A stretch of DNA of 64,000 bases from Oscillospiraceae bacterium (lineage in GTDB: Bacteria; Bacillota; Clostridia; Oscillospirales; Ruminococcaceae): NCBI GenBank assembly GCA_009776305.1, contig WRLY01000002.1:62001-126000 (forward strand). Direction: 5' to 3'. Of this stretch, positions 18,936-29,474 are shown one piece after another (position 1 is the first letter of the stretch; the number at the start of each line of letters is the position of its first letter). A model generated the notes under the pieces. That model saw nothing but the letters and a program-made list of their open reading frames with translations, searched no databases and was not told the DNA's origin. The translations under genes were made by a program, and so were the position numbers.

Positions 18936-19610
18936 ATGAGAAACAAATTTGAAGAACAGCTTAAAGAGCTTAACAACAAGCTTATAGAAATGGGCGCGGT
19001 TGTCGAACACTCGATTTCGACCACGGTGGAGGCGTTGCTTAAACAAGATTCCGGGCTTGCCGACACGGTTATAGAAGACGAGAGATTAAGCGACGCAAAG
19101 GAAAAGGAAATCGAAACGCTTTGCCTGAAACTGCTTTTGCATCAACAGCCTGTAGCAAGCGATTTGCGGATTATTTCTTCCGCACTCAAAATGGTTACCG
19201 ATATGGAAAGAATCGGAGACCAGGCAAGGGATATAGCCGAAATCACAAAATTCCTTGAGGGCAGCAATTTTATAAAGAAACCCGAAGACATAGAAAAAAT
19301 GGCTGTTGAAACCAGAAAGATGCTTAAAGAAAGCATCGACTCTTTCGTAAACAGGGATTTGGACTTGGCAACCAATGTTTTAAAGCATGACGACGTTGTA
19401 GATGAGCTTTTCATGAAAATCAGAAAAGACCTGATTGGGCTTATTCGTGAAAATCCCGCTAACGGCGAGCAGGCGCTTGACTTGCTCATGATAGCAAAAT
19501 ACTTTGAGAGAATAGGCGACCACGCTGTAAATATAGCCGAATGGGTCATATTTATGATAACCGGAAAGCACAGAAGCGGCGAAATATTATACCAATACAG
19601 AAAGTATTAG
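18936..19610 (+). CDS. phoU: Phosphate transport system regulator PhoU
   Basis: PhoU helical repeats; VASDLRIISSALKMVTDMERIGDQARDIAEI and YFERIGDHAVNIAEWV. Confidence 0.95.
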   Translation: MRNKFEEQLKELNNKLIEMGAVVEHSISTTVEALLKQDSGLADTVIEDERLSDAKEKEIETLCLKLLLHQQPVASDLRIISSALKMVTDMERIGDQARDIAEITKFLEGSNFIKKPEDIEKMAVETRKMLKESIDSFVNRDLDLATNVLKHDDVVDELFMKIRKDLIGLIRENPANGEQALDLLMIAKYFERIGDHAVNIAEWVIFMITGKHRSGEILYQYRKY

Positions 19611-19631
19611 GAGCTTTTGAAAAAGCAAGCG

Positions 19632-19685
19632 CAAGAGAAAATATATTTTATGGTTCGTTGACGCCGGGAAGGGATGGTATATAAA
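19632..19685 (+). repeat. Leader cassette copy B, upstream of phoB
   Basis: caagagaaaatatattttatggttcgttgacgccgggaagggatggtatataaa then ATG; about 42/54 identical by eye to both A and C. Confidence 0.75.
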
Positions 19686-20396
19686 ATGAGCCTAATATAT
19701 ATTGTCGAGGACGATAAGCATATAAGAGAGCTTGTAATTTACGCGCTCAAATCCAATGGCTTTGATGTCGTTGGGTTTGAATCAGGCGCGGAATTTTATG
19801 CTAAAATGCAAAAAAACGGAAGCCCTGATGTTGATGAAAATTCCGACGGCAACGTATATCCTGACCTTATTTTGCTTGATATTATGCTACCCGGTGAGAA
19901 CGGACTCAGTATATTAAAAAATATTCGCGTTAAACCGCTTACTGCGGGTATTCCCGTAATTATACTGACAGCCCAAACCGGCGAATACGACAAAGTGACC
20001 GGTCTTGACCTCGGCGCAGATGATTATATTACCAAGCCTTTTTCTGTGTTAGAGCTTATTTCACGGGTTAAGGCGGTGCTGAGACGTATGCGGTCGCCCA
20101 ATTGTGAGGTATTATCCTGTAAAGGCGTTGAACTTGACGTATTGAAACACACTGTAAAAAACAATGGAGAATATGTAAAACTGACCCGCAAGGAATTCGA
20201 GCTTTTGCAGTATCTCATGCAAAACAGGGGTATGGTTTTGTCCCGTGACAGAGTTATCGAAACGATTTGGGATTTTGACTTTGAGGGGGAAAGCCGAACG
20301 GTTGATATGCACATAAAATCGCTGAGAAAAAAGCTTGGCGAAAACGGCGGTTTAATTGAGACAGTGCGCGGAATTGGCTATAAATTTGAAAATTAA
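19674..20396 (+). CDS. phoB: Response regulator PhoB/PhoP (OmpR family)
   Basis: YIVEDDKHIREL, LILLDIMLPGENG, winged-helix LTRKEFELLQYL; possible alternative in-frame start at 19686. Confidence 0.93.
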   Translation: MVYKMSLIYIVEDDKHIRELVIYALKSNGFDVVGFESGAEFYAKMQKNGSPDVDENSDGNVYPDLILLDIMLPGENGLSILKNIRVKPLTAGIPVIILTAQTGEYDKVTGLDLGADDYITKPFSVLELISRVKAVLRRMRSPNCEVLSCKGVELDVLKHTVKNNGEYVKLTRKEFELLQYLMQNRGMVLSRDRVIETIWDFDFEGESRTVDMHIKSLRKKLGENGGLIETVRGIGYKFEN

Positions 20397-20417
20397 TAAC
20401 TACAACGAAAGTATGAT

Positions 20418-21755
20418 ATGGGAAAAAAAATTATATTAGGTATGCTCCTTTTGAATGCCGTCAGCGTTATTTTGTCTGCGGTGTTTTTCACTTTTGCCTT
20501 AGCGGGAGCGCCGGGCGGTGAAATATTATCTGAAATCGCCTATATACTGCCTTTGACTCTTTTAATCATAATTATAAATTCAGCCGTTTGCCTTTTGCTG
20601 TCAAAACGTCTGACCCAAAAAATCTTCAAAACCATAAATAAAATTGATTTTGATTTTAACGGCGATGCGGAGATTTACGAAGAATTATCCCCGTTTATGA
20701 AAACCATAAACGAGCAGAAAAAGCAAATCCGTGAACAATTATCGGCGCTGAGAGACAAAAACGACACCATAGACGCTATTATCAAAAACATGCGGGCGGG
20801 AATCCTGTTGCTTGATAAAAATCAGGTTGTTTTAACGGCAAACAAAGGCGTTGTAAAGTTTCTCGATAATGTAGAAAACAGCCGCAGTCTTGTCGGAAAG
20901 AATATTCTTTCGGTAGTGAGGGAAGTTAATTTTCACAGTTGCATAAGAAAAGCCTTAGCGGGTGAGCAGTGTAATCTTACTTCCCATTACGGTAAAACTG
21001 AGGTTGAAACCTTTTTCAGCCCCGTTAAAAGCGGGGAAATAATAGAAGGCTTGGTTATATTTTTCCTTGACGTGACCGAAAAAAACAGCGCTGAAAAAAT
21101 GCGCCGCGAATTTTCTGCCAACGTTTCTCACGAGCTGAAAACCCCGCTCACCGCAATTCTCGGAATGTCCGAAATGCTTGACGAGGGTATGGTAAAACAG
21201 GAGGATATAGTTAATTTTATAGGGGTTATAAGGTCGGAGGCTTCAAGACTGCTCAGGCTGATTGAGGATATTATCAAGCTTTCCGAGCTTGATGAGGGTA
21301 TTACGGGCAGCAGTTTTGAGGAATTTGACGTGGGTGTGGTTGCTAAAGAAACCGCCCAAAGGTTAGCCTCGCTTGCCGATGAAAAGAACGTTACAATAAT
21401 AACCGAAGGCGGAGGCATTATAAAAGGCAATAAAATTCTAATTGAGGAAATGCTTTATAACCTGACCGACAACGGAATTAAATACAACAAAACCGGCGGC
21501 GAGGTAAAAGTAACTGTTAATGTAACTCAAAAAAGCACTGAATTTATGGTTTCCGATACCGGAATAGGTATAGAAAAAGAGCATTTGAGCCGAATTTTCG
21601 AGCGTTTTTACCGCGCCGACAAGTCCCGCTCTAAGAAAACGGGCGGTACGGGGTTGGGACTTTCAATCGTAAAACACATCGCCGAATACCACGGCGGCAG
21701 TGTTGATATTAAAAGTGAACTCGGCGTTGGGACTGATGTGGCGGTGAGGATATAA
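20418..21755 (+). CDS. phoR: PhoR-type sensor histidine kinase
   Basis: N-terminal TM segments, PAS, FSANVSHELKTPLTAILGMSEML, GTGLGLSIVKHI. Confidence 0.92.
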   Translation: MGKKIILGMLLLNAVSVILSAVFFTFALAGAPGGEILSEIAYILPLTLLIIIINSAVCLLLSKRLTQKIFKTINKIDFDFNGDAEIYEELSPFMKTINEQKKQIREQLSALRDKNDTIDAIIKNMRAGILLLDKNQVVLTANKGVVKFLDNVENSRSLVGKNILSVVREVNFHSCIRKALAGEQCNLTSHYGKTEVETFFSPVKSGEIIEGLVIFFLDVTEKNSAEKMRREFSANVSHELKTPLTAILGMSEMLDEGMVKQEDIVNFIGVIRSEASRLLRLIEDIIKLSELDEGITGSSFEEFDVGVVAKETAQRLASLADEKNVTIITEGGGIIKGNKILIEEMLYNLTDNGIKYNKTGGEVKVTVNVTQKSTEFMVSDTGIGIEKEHLSRIFERFYRADKSRSKKTGGTGLGLSIVKHIAEYHGGSVDIKSELGVGTDVAVRI

Positions 21756-21759
21756 GAAT

Positions 21760-22596
21760 CTATTCCTGCAACAATCGCCCGATGTGCCTTTTCTCAAAAA
21801 ACATATCCTTGTTAGTAGCTACGACAATGCCCGCCGCTATGAACAGCACAAGCGTTTCTACGCATTTTGTAGTATTGGTCATGGCTATTTTTTCTTGCAG
21901 GAAATTCACGAAGAAGTGGAAGATGATGCTCGCGAACAGACTGCGGTTATTCTTGACATAAACCCATGTGACGATGAAGCCGAGCGGAACAACCGAGATA
22001 AAGAAGTTAATCATATACAGCGGGCTTTCATGAAAGATATTGTAATGATATGTATCGGGAATGAAGAACAGCGGCAAATGCCAAACCGCCCATACGCCCC
22101 CGAATATTATGGATTCTTTCCACCAACTGCAATAAAACGCAATGGAGTCCTCGGCATACCCACGCCAACCCAATTCTTCTAAAGCCGCCGCCAATACAAT
22201 TGCAATAAGTGCCAACGCCCCGCCGCCCGCAAACGAAAAGCCGTCTGTAAACGAAAACTGGTCAAGCGATTGCCCAAACAGCGTTGAGATAAGTATAGAC
22301 GACGCGATAACTGCGGCAAAGGTAAGCACGGAGATTACTATGTTCAGAGGTTTTACACGAAACAGGCCGACGAATTTAAGTCGCAGGTCTTTTTTTAATG
22401 CGGTGCTTTTAGATGTGAACACCATGTACAGTGCGGTTACGGACGGCATAAGCAGACCGGCAAGCATTAGCGAGAGGCTGACGCCGCTGTCGGCGAAGCT
22501 CCGTCCCGTGAAAATCGCCGCAATCCAAAACGCCCACGTCAGCACGAACGCGATGACATAAAAGCGTATAGGGAGGTATTTATAAGTTGTATTCAT
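21760..22596 (-). CDS. CPBP family intramembrane metalloprotease
   Basis: EELGWRGYA motif, HLPLFF, FHFFVNF. Confidence 0.9.
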   Translation of the reverse strand: MNTTYKYLPIRFYVIAFVLTWAFWIAAIFTGRSFADSGVSLSLMLAGLLMPSVTALYMVFTSKSTALKKDLRLKFVGLFRVKPLNIVISVLTFAAVIASSILISTLFGQSLDQFSFTDGFSFAGGGALALIAIVLAAALEELGWRGYAEDSIAFYCSWWKESIIFGGVWAVWHLPLFFIPDTYHYNIFHESPLYMINFFISVVPLGFIVTWVYVKNNRSLFASIIFHFFVNFLQEKIAMTNTTKCVETLVLFIAAGIVVATNKDMFFEKRHIGRLLQE

Positions 22597-22711
22597 TGTT
22601 TTAGTTCCTTCTTTCTTTCTTTTTTGTTTATGATTTCATTATATCAAATGCCCCGCGCACTTAACAGTGACGCGGGACATATTTTTTATATTACTTTTGT
22701 CATGGCTTTTT

Positions 22712-24865
22712 TCAAACCTGCGCCTTTTTCATACTCAGCGCAATCCTTTTCTTCCCTACATCAACCGAAAGCACCTCGACATTAACAATATCTCCGACCT
22801 TTACCACCTCCGACGGGTGCTTTACAAATCTGTTGCAAAGTTCCGAAATATGCACAAGACCGTCCTGATGCACGCCAATGTCAACAAATGCGCCGAAGTC
22901 AATCACGTTCCTAACGGTACCCTGCATAAACATGCCCGGAGCAAGGTCTTTCATGTCCATAACATCGGTACGGAGCATGGCGGGCGGTAGCTCGTCGCGG
23001 GGGTCGCGTCCCGGCTTTAATAATTCTGCTGCTATATCGTCAACCGTAGGAACGCCAACTCCGCTGAATTCGGCGACTTTTAAAGCTCCGGTTTCCTTGA
23101 TTTTTTCTTTTAAATGATTAACTTTACCCGAAACCACGTCCTGCAAGGAAAAACCGCAGATTTCAAGGATTTTCTCGGCGGCTTTGTAGCTTTCGGGATG
23201 CACTCCGGTGTTGTCGAGAATATTCTTGCTTTCGGGAATCCGTAAAAACCCCGCGCACTGCTCAAAGGCTTTCGCGCCGATTTTGGGAATTTTCTTAATT
23301 TCCTTGCGGGAAGAATAGACGCCGTTTTCCTCTCGGTAGATGACTATGTTGTTGGCGGTTGTAGAATTTAGCCCCGAAACATAAGACAGCAGGGCGGGGG
23401 AGGCGGTGTTCATGTCAACGCCCACCGCATTCACACAGTCCTCAACGACATTGCCCAAGGTTTCGTCGAGCCGTGCTGTAGGCATATCATGCTGGTATTG
23501 CCCTACGCCGATTGACTTAGGGTCGATTTTTACAAGCTCGGCAAGCGGGTCTTGCAATCTTCTGGCTATGGAAACGGCGCTTCTCAATGAAACATCTAAA
23601 TTTGGAAATTCTCCCGCCGCAAGTTTCGACGCCGAATAAACCGAAGCCCCAGCCTCGTTTACCACCATATAGGAAACGCCCGGTAATTCTTTCAGCATAT
23701 CCGCCACAAAAATCTCCGATTCCTTTGAAGCTGTGCCGTTTCCGATTGCAATTGCCCGAACCCCGTGTTTATTAATCATACGGGTTAAAATTGTTTTAGC
23801 CTCCGCAGTTTTATTATGAGGGGCGGTTGGATAGACTACTCCGGTTTCAAGCAATTTTCCCGTACCGTCAACCACGGCGATTTTACAACCGGTTCTGTAA
23901 GCGGGGTCAAAGCCCATTGTCACCATGTTTTTGACGGGGGGCTGCATTAAGGTGGGCTTTAAATTCACAGCGAACATCTTTATTGCCTGCTCGGACGCCA
24001 TGTCGGTCAGCATATTGCGTGCCTCACGTTCAAGGGAGGGGAATATAAGCCGCTCGTAAGAATCAACAGCGGCACTTGCTACAAAATCTGTGGAAATGCT
24101 TCCGTGCTTCAATACCTTGCGCTTGATTATTTTAAGTGATTCCACTGCGTCAATATCTATGGAAACTTTCAGAAATTTTTCCTTCTCCCCCCGGTTAATC
24201 GCCAAGACCCTGTGGCTTTGCAGGTGTGGGATTAATTCGCTGAAGTCATAGTATAAACGATAAACCGAATCCTCATCGGTAGTTGCCGCAGAAACTAAAA
24301 AGCCGTGTTCGGATATATAAGCCCGCAGGCTGTCACGTATTTCCGCGTTGTCGGAAATGTCCTCTGCTATTATGTCATTAGCGCCCTGTAGCGCATCTGC
24401 GGCGGTTTCAACTCCTTTTTCGGGGTCGATATAATCCGTCGCGAGTTCTTCTAACGTTCCTGTTTTTAATTCTTGTGAAAAAATCGCTTCCGCTAACGGT
24501 TCCAAGCCTTTTTCGCGGGCTATTGTGGCTCTTGTGCGTCGTTTTTGCTTATAGGGGCGATAGATGTCTTCAAGCTTTGCCAAAGTTTCGGCGTTTTCAA
24601 TTTTTTTCGCAAGCTCGTCGGTTAATTTGCCCTGACTGTCTATACTTGAGATTATTTCGGCGCGGCGGGCGGCAAGGTTGCGGAGATAGCCTAATCTGTC
24701 CGCAAGGTCGCGCAGGAGTCCGTCGTCCATAGAGCCGTGCAGTTCCTTTCGGTAGCGGGCGATGAAAGGGATTGTGTTACCTTCGTCAATAAGTACAATT
24801 ACATTTTTGACCTGCTCGGGCGGACGGCTGAATTCGGCTGATAATTGCGATATAAACTTTTCCAA
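22712..24865 (-). CDS. tex: Tex-type RNA-binding transcription accessory protein (S1 domain)
   Basis: NTIPFIARYRKELHGSMDD; C-terminal S1 domain GTVRNVIDFGAFVDIGVHQDGLVHISEL. Confidence 0.95.
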   Translation of the reverse strand: MEKFISQLSAEFSRPPEQVKNVIVLIDEGNTIPFIARYRKELHGSMDDGLLRDLADRLGYLRNLAARRAEIISSIDSQGKLTDELAKKIENAETLAKLEDIYRPYKQKRRTRATIAREKGLEPLAEAIFSQELKTGTLEELATDYIDPEKGVETAADALQGANDIIAEDISDNAEIRDSLRAYISEHGFLVSAATTDEDSVYRLYYDFSELIPHLQSHRVLAINRGEKEKFLKVSIDIDAVESLKIIKRKVLKHGSISTDFVASAAVDSYERLIFPSLEREARNMLTDMASEQAIKMFAVNLKPTLMQPPVKNMVTMGFDPAYRTGCKIAVVDGTGKLLETGVVYPTAPHNKTAEAKTILTRMINKHGVRAIAIGNGTASKESEIFVADMLKELPGVSYMVVNEAGASVYSASKLAAGEFPNLDVSLRSAVSIARRLQDPLAELVKIDPKSIGVGQYQHDMPTARLDETLGNVVEDCVNAVGVDMNTASPALLSYVSGLNSTTANNIVIYREENGVYSSRKEIKKIPKIGAKAFEQCAGFLRIPESKNILDNTGVHPESYKAAEKILEICGFSLQDVVSGKVNHLKEKIKETGALKVAEFSGVGVPTVDDIAAELLKPGRDPRDELPPAMLRTDVMDMKDLAPGMFMQGTVRNVIDFGAFVDIGVHQDGLVHISELCNRFVKHPSEVVKVGDIVNVEVLSVDVGKKRIALSMKKAQV

Positions 24866-25083
24866 TGGAATACTCCTTTATTGAATACAAATTCTTTGCT
24901 TTTTTAGCTTGTAATATTTTACCATAAATTAAAAAAGATTTCAAGTGGTAATTTTTGCAATACTCACCTACGGATTAAAACCGCGAAAATCGACATAAAA
25001 ATTAATTAGGAACATATTGATTTATTATTATTTTTATGGTAGAATATTAAAAGGAAGAAATTACATTTAAGACGGAGGAGTTT

Positions 25084-26676
25084 ATGTCAACAAATTTAAA
25101 AGAGCTTTTGAGTGAAATCAAAGGCAAATACGGTGAAAAAACCGCATTCAGGTATAAAACGGGTAAAGACAGCATTAAAAGCGTTTCTTACAACGAATTC
25201 GTTGACCAGGTCGAGTCACTCGGAACAACCCTGATTTCTAAAGGGCTAAAGGACAAGCATATAGCCGTTTTAAGCGAGAACAGATATGAATGGATTGTTG
25301 CTTATTTAGCTGTAGCCGCAGGTACGGGCGTAGTGGTTCCTATTGACAGGGATTTGCCGGAAGAAGCTATTCATTATCTTTTAGAACAGGGCGACACCTG
25401 TGCGGTTTTATATTCCGAAACCTATGAGGAAATAATAAAAAGCTCCAAGGTTTCAAAAATAGAGTACTGCGTAAATTTTGATAAGAAAACAGACGAGGAC
25501 GGAAAGTACTTGTCTTATGAAAAAGCCTTAGACGGCGGAAGACAGCTTTTGGATTCGGGCGATACCGCTTTTGCCGACGCCTCTGTTGACACAGATAATA
25601 TGGCGTGTATCCTCTTTACTTCGGGAACTACCGGCTTTTCAAAGGGGGTAATGCTGACCCATAAAAACATCACAAGTAATATTTATGCGGCTACGGCTTT
25701 TGAGCAGTTCCGTGAGGACGAGGTTATGCTTTCGGTTCTGCCTTATCACCACGCTTTTGAATGTACTGTAGGGTTGCTTGCGTCTCTCGCTTTCGGCGCT
25801 ACGGTTTGTATTAACGACAGCCTTAAATATTTTTCCAAAAACCTTGCTTTGTTTAAGCCAACCGGAATGTTCTCAGTACCGGCGCTTGTCAACGCCATGT
25901 ACAAAAAAATGACTGACGCCGAGAAAAAAGTCGGAAAGCTTATTGCCAAGGTTGGGGTTAAAAAAGCTTTCGGCGGTCAGCTTAACCGTATTTTCAGCGG
26001 AAGTGCGCCGTTAAAGCCGGAACTTATTGAGGCGTTTAAGCGTTACGGTATAATGCTTTGTCAAGGGTACGGACTTACCGAAACCTCTCCCGTTGTAACG
26101 GCGACTCAGTACGATAAGTTAAATGACAAAAATATTAACAGCGTAGGTCAGGTTATTCCGGGTTGTGAAGTTAAGATAGTAGATGATGAAATCTGGGTCA
26201 AAGGTAATAACGTTATGAAAGGTTATTATAAAAACCCTGAAGCCACAGCCGAAGTGTTTGACGGAGAATGGTTTAAGACCGGAGACCTCGGGTATCTTGA
26301 TGAATACGGTTTCCTTTACATCAACGGCAGAAAAAAGAACGTCATAATAGCCAGCGGCGGCGAAAATGTTTACCCCGAGGAAATCGAGCAGTTCCTTTAC
26401 GGCATACCTCAAATTTTAGATGCAATGGTTTACGGCGGCGAAGGCGACGGCGATGTGCAGTCGGTGGTTACGGCAGTAATCTATCCCAACTATGAAATGC
26501 TGGAAAGAAAAAGCGACGAGGAAATCAAAAAAATCATTGACGCGGCAATTCAGGGCGTAAACCAAAAGCTTCCGCTTTATAAGCATATTCTTGTCACAAA
26601 AATCAGGAAGACAGAGTTTGAAAAAACCACCGCAAGAAAAATCAAGAGAAACCATGAAAATACGTTGGAAAAATAA
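25084..26676 (+). CDS. AMP-dependent synthetase/acyl-CoA (or acyl-ACP) ligase
   Basis: LFTSGTTGFSKGVMLTHKN, GYGLTETSPVV, KTGDLGYLDEYGFLYINGR. Confidence 0.93.
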   Translation: MSTNLKELLSEIKGKYGEKTAFRYKTGKDSIKSVSYNEFVDQVESLGTTLISKGLKDKHIAVLSENRYEWIVAYLAVAAGTGVVVPIDRDLPEEAIHYLLEQGDTCAVLYSETYEEIIKSSKVSKIEYCVNFDKKTDEDGKYLSYEKALDGGRQLLDSGDTAFADASVDTDNMACILFTSGTTGFSKGVMLTHKNITSNIYAATAFEQFREDEVMLSVLPYHHAFECTVGLLASLAFGATVCINDSLKYFSKNLALFKPTGMFSVPALVNAMYKKMTDAEKKVGKLIAKVGVKKAFGGQLNRIFSGSAPLKPELIEAFKRYGIMLCQGYGLTETSPVVTATQYDKLNDKNINSVGQVIPGCEVKIVDDEIWVKGNNVMKGYYKNPEATAEVFDGEWFKTGDLGYLDEYGFLYINGRKKNVIIASGGENVYPEEIEQFLYGIPQILDAMVYGGEGDGDVQSVVTAVIYPNYEMLERKSDEEIKKIIDAAIQGVNQKLPLYKHILVTKIRKTEFEKTTARKIKRNHENTLEK

Positions 26677-26684
26677 TACTTTGT

Positions 26685-26710
26685 GGGCGGGCGGCTTGCG
26701 CCGTCTGCCC
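26685..26710. repeat. GC-rich REP-like hairpin
   Basis: GGGCGGGCGGC ttgc GCCGTCTGCCC. Confidence 0.55.
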
Positions 26711-26737
26711 CAAAGGTAATAATTTGGAGGGTGTAAA

Positions 26738-26962
26738 ATGCTTGAAAAAGTAATCGACATAATCTGCCGCAATGTTGATATTCCGAGGGAAAAAATAACA
26801 GGAGATACCAACCTGTTGACCGACCTCGGATTGCAGTCTATAGATTTTATAGACATGGTATGCGATTTTGAGGAAACCTTTGATGTAGAGGTACCTGAGC
26901 GCGATTTAAGGAAATTAGTTACGGTTAAGAGCATAGTAAGCTATATTGAAGACAATTCTTAA
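26738..26962 (+). CDS. Acyl carrier protein
   Basis: DLGLQSIDFIDMVCDFEETFDVEVPE with phosphopantetheine-attachment Ser. Confidence 0.92.
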   Translation: MLEKVIDIICRNVDIPREKITGDTNLLTDLGLQSIDFIDMVCDFEETFDVEVPERDLRKLVTVKSIVSYIEDNS

Positions 26963-27091
26963 ATAATTTTTTAAGGGTTTACTTTAGAACCTGCAAGTTA
27001 CATAAGCGGGAAACTTTGAGTGCGCCGTTTTATAAGCAGGGGATTTAGACGCCGGCAGCTCGCCGATTAAACATTTGGGTGTGGTGACAGT

Positions 27092-29446
27092 ATGCGTATT
27101 TTAAAGGAATACTCCGCATTGGCGAACCCGTTCGTATTAACGGACGAGAACAGTGCAGTGCTTACTCTTACACGGGAGAATAATGAAAAAGCCGCCGGGT
27201 ACGTTGAAGAACGTACCCGCGATACCGATATTTGCGGCAAAACATTAATTTCGCTTAAAGTAACGGTCAACGACATATTTGACATTCTTGCCGAAAACGC
27301 GGCGGAAGGTGAGGAAGCAAGACTTGCCTGTACCTATCATAAGTATTATTACATGCTGGTGTTTGAATTTTCGGAATCGGCGTTGCCTTTGCATACGCTG
27401 AACAAAGCCATTAAAATTCTGAACACAGGACGTTCTTTGGGAACTGATGTACCTGATGAATCCGACCAATCTGTTGAGGTAGGTTTTATGGATTTGGTGC
27501 ATCTTGTCAACAGAATTGAATTATCTGTTGATAAGGTTTCGGGAAAAATGAGAATAACCATAATAAAGGAAAAACGTTACCCTGCCCCGGACATAAAGGG
27601 TGAACCGCCTTTATTGGGGAAAAGTTTCAAAATTTGTGAAGATTACAGTGCCGGTGATAATCGGATATTGCGGGATTTTTCAAAACGGCTCGCAAAAAAA
27701 TACGGCAAGAATATTGATAAGTTTCTGACTTGCCCGGAACTGCTTTCTGATAACCTTGCGGCGGACGAGCTTGAAATCATGCTTTTACAGGATGAAAACG
27801 GTAATTGCGGAGGCGGCGCGGCTTGGCAGAAAACATACGGCGTAACGGTTTTAATGGTGATTGCAATTTTTGTCGATGAGGAAAATCCGGAATACCAAAA
27901 TGCCAAGAACCTGCTTTTCGATAGGCTAAAACAGTTAGTTGAAATATCGAAAGTGAATTTTTTGATTTCGCAAATACGTCATTCTGAAATTATTTCCGAT
28001 TATTTTGATTCATGCGACGAAAAATATAATTATAAATTTTTATCAATAGAAAAAAAGGTTACGTCTTATATCAAGCCCGATTTAATTCCGCTGATTAAAA
28101 AGGCGTATAAAAGCTTTGAAATCAACCGCGAAGTGCGCCAGATTAATTCTAACTATACCTTTATAGAGCCTCATTCGGTTTTGACGGCTAAAGTGGACGC
28201 CGAAACCTCCGAAGCGGTTTTGTCGGTGATGTGGTTCGGCGACGACTTGAAGTCCAACATTATACGGCATGTAATCGCGTTGAAACGAATCGGTATTGAA
28301 AGCATTTATTTCAGACTCGATTTGGGCGTTTATGAAGAAATGGCAGTTTCGGATTTAGTGCAGGACTGCGGGTTTGAGGCAAAGTACCTTTGGCCTTACA
28401 GCAGTGATAGTGGCGATATAGTAATATTCTCTTATTATGAAAACGCTGTTTATGAAATGAAACCCTGCGTCATATCGCCTATAAATAAAGCTAATATAGA
28501 AAAAACGCCCGAATTGGTCAGAAAAGTTTACGGTGATAACTATCCGTCGCAATACCTTTACCGTCCCGAACAGCTTTGGGAGAAAATCCGCAAAAGACAG
28601 GTATATCCTTATATTGCCGTTGACGATGAGCAAAAGGCGGTAGGCTTGATTTCCTTTTTGAAGCTCGGGAGCAACCCTTATTTATTTGAAATAGGGCAGC
28701 TTATGGTTGACCCCGCTCACAGGGGAACAAACGTTGTAAACCAACTTATCGAGTACCTTTACAACACGGCGATTCAAAATCTTGACTTTGACGCGGTGCT
28801 TTCCGAAGCCGTGACAAATCATAAATTATCTCAGCGTTCTTGCGTGAACAGCGGTTTTTGTGATACCGCGCTTAAAGTTAATTTAATGTCGGAGGAAGCC
28901 TTTACGTTAGAAGAAGAAAAACGGCGCATAGGAAGAATGAGTTGTGTTGTTTCCTGTATTGAGCAGGCAGACGAAGGCTTTACGGTTTATTTGCCGGAAG
29001 AATACGCGGAGCAAATTAAATTCTGTTTTGAGGGCTTAAAGCCGCGCCGCTATGAAAGTGTTACCGCTTCCTCGGAATTAAGCGGTATAACCGAATATCG
29101 GCTTGACGACAGCGAGGCGGAAACCTCGCGCATGATAAATGTTACCATTTTCAATATCGGCACCGACCTTGATTCGGTACTGGAAAAGGTAGAAGAATAC
29201 GCGGTAAGCAAAGGAATAAAAACCATGATGATTAATATTCCTTTAAACACGGGTAATAATTCCGCCGCTGTTAAGCTTTTGAAATCACGGGGATTCTTTT
29301 TCGGCGGAATCATGCCGTTTTGGTTTCCTGAATCTGACGCGCTTTTAATGCAGAAACTTTATAACAGCGCGGTTAATTGGGACGGCATAAAGCTTTTCAG
29401 CCGTAAAATTAAAAAAATCGCTGAATTCATTAAACAGGACATGTAA
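27092..29446 (+). CDS. Large protein with N-terminal degenerate HATPase (RsbW/SpoIIAB-like) region and GNAT acetyltransferase domain
   Basis: N-term LKVTVNDIFDILAENAAEGEEARL...MLVFEFSESALPL...GFMDLVHLVNRIELS...MRITIIKEKR; GNAT core YLFEIGQLMVDPAHRGTNVVNQLIEYLYNTA. Confidence 0.7.
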   Translation: MRILKEYSALANPFVLTDENSAVLTLTRENNEKAAGYVEERTRDTDICGKTLISLKVTVNDIFDILAENAAEGEEARLACTYHKYYYMLVFEFSESALPLHTLNKAIKILNTGRSLGTDVPDESDQSVEVGFMDLVHLVNRIELSVDKVSGKMRITIIKEKRYPAPDIKGEPPLLGKSFKICEDYSAGDNRILRDFSKRLAKKYGKNIDKFLTCPELLSDNLAADELEIMLLQDENGNCGGGAAWQKTYGVTVLMVIAIFVDEENPEYQNAKNLLFDRLKQLVEISKVNFLISQIRHSEIISDYFDSCDEKYNYKFLSIEKKVTSYIKPDLIPLIKKAYKSFEINREVRQINSNYTFIEPHSVLTAKVDAETSEAVLSVMWFGDDLKSNIIRHVIALKRIGIESIYFRLDLGVYEEMAVSDLVQDCGFEAKYLWPYSSDSGDIVIFSYYENAVYEMKPCVISPINKANIEKTPELVRKVYGDNYPSQYLYRPEQLWEKIRKRQVYPYIAVDDEQKAVGLISFLKLGSNPYLFEIGQLMVDPAHRGTNVVNQLIEYLYNTAIQNLDFDAVLSEAVTNHKLSQRSCVNSGFCDTALKVNLMSEEAFTLEEEKRRIGRMSCVVSCIEQADEGFTVYLPEEYAEQIKFCFEGLKPRRYESVTASSELSGITEYRLDDSEAETSRMINVTIFNIGTDLDSVLEKVEEYAVSKGIKTMMINIPLNTGNNSAAVKLLKSRGFFFGGIMPFWFPESDALLMQKLYNSAVNWDGIKLFSRKIKKIAEFIKQDM

Positions 29447-29474
29447 TCTTAAAAAGGCGGAAGTATAACTCATT

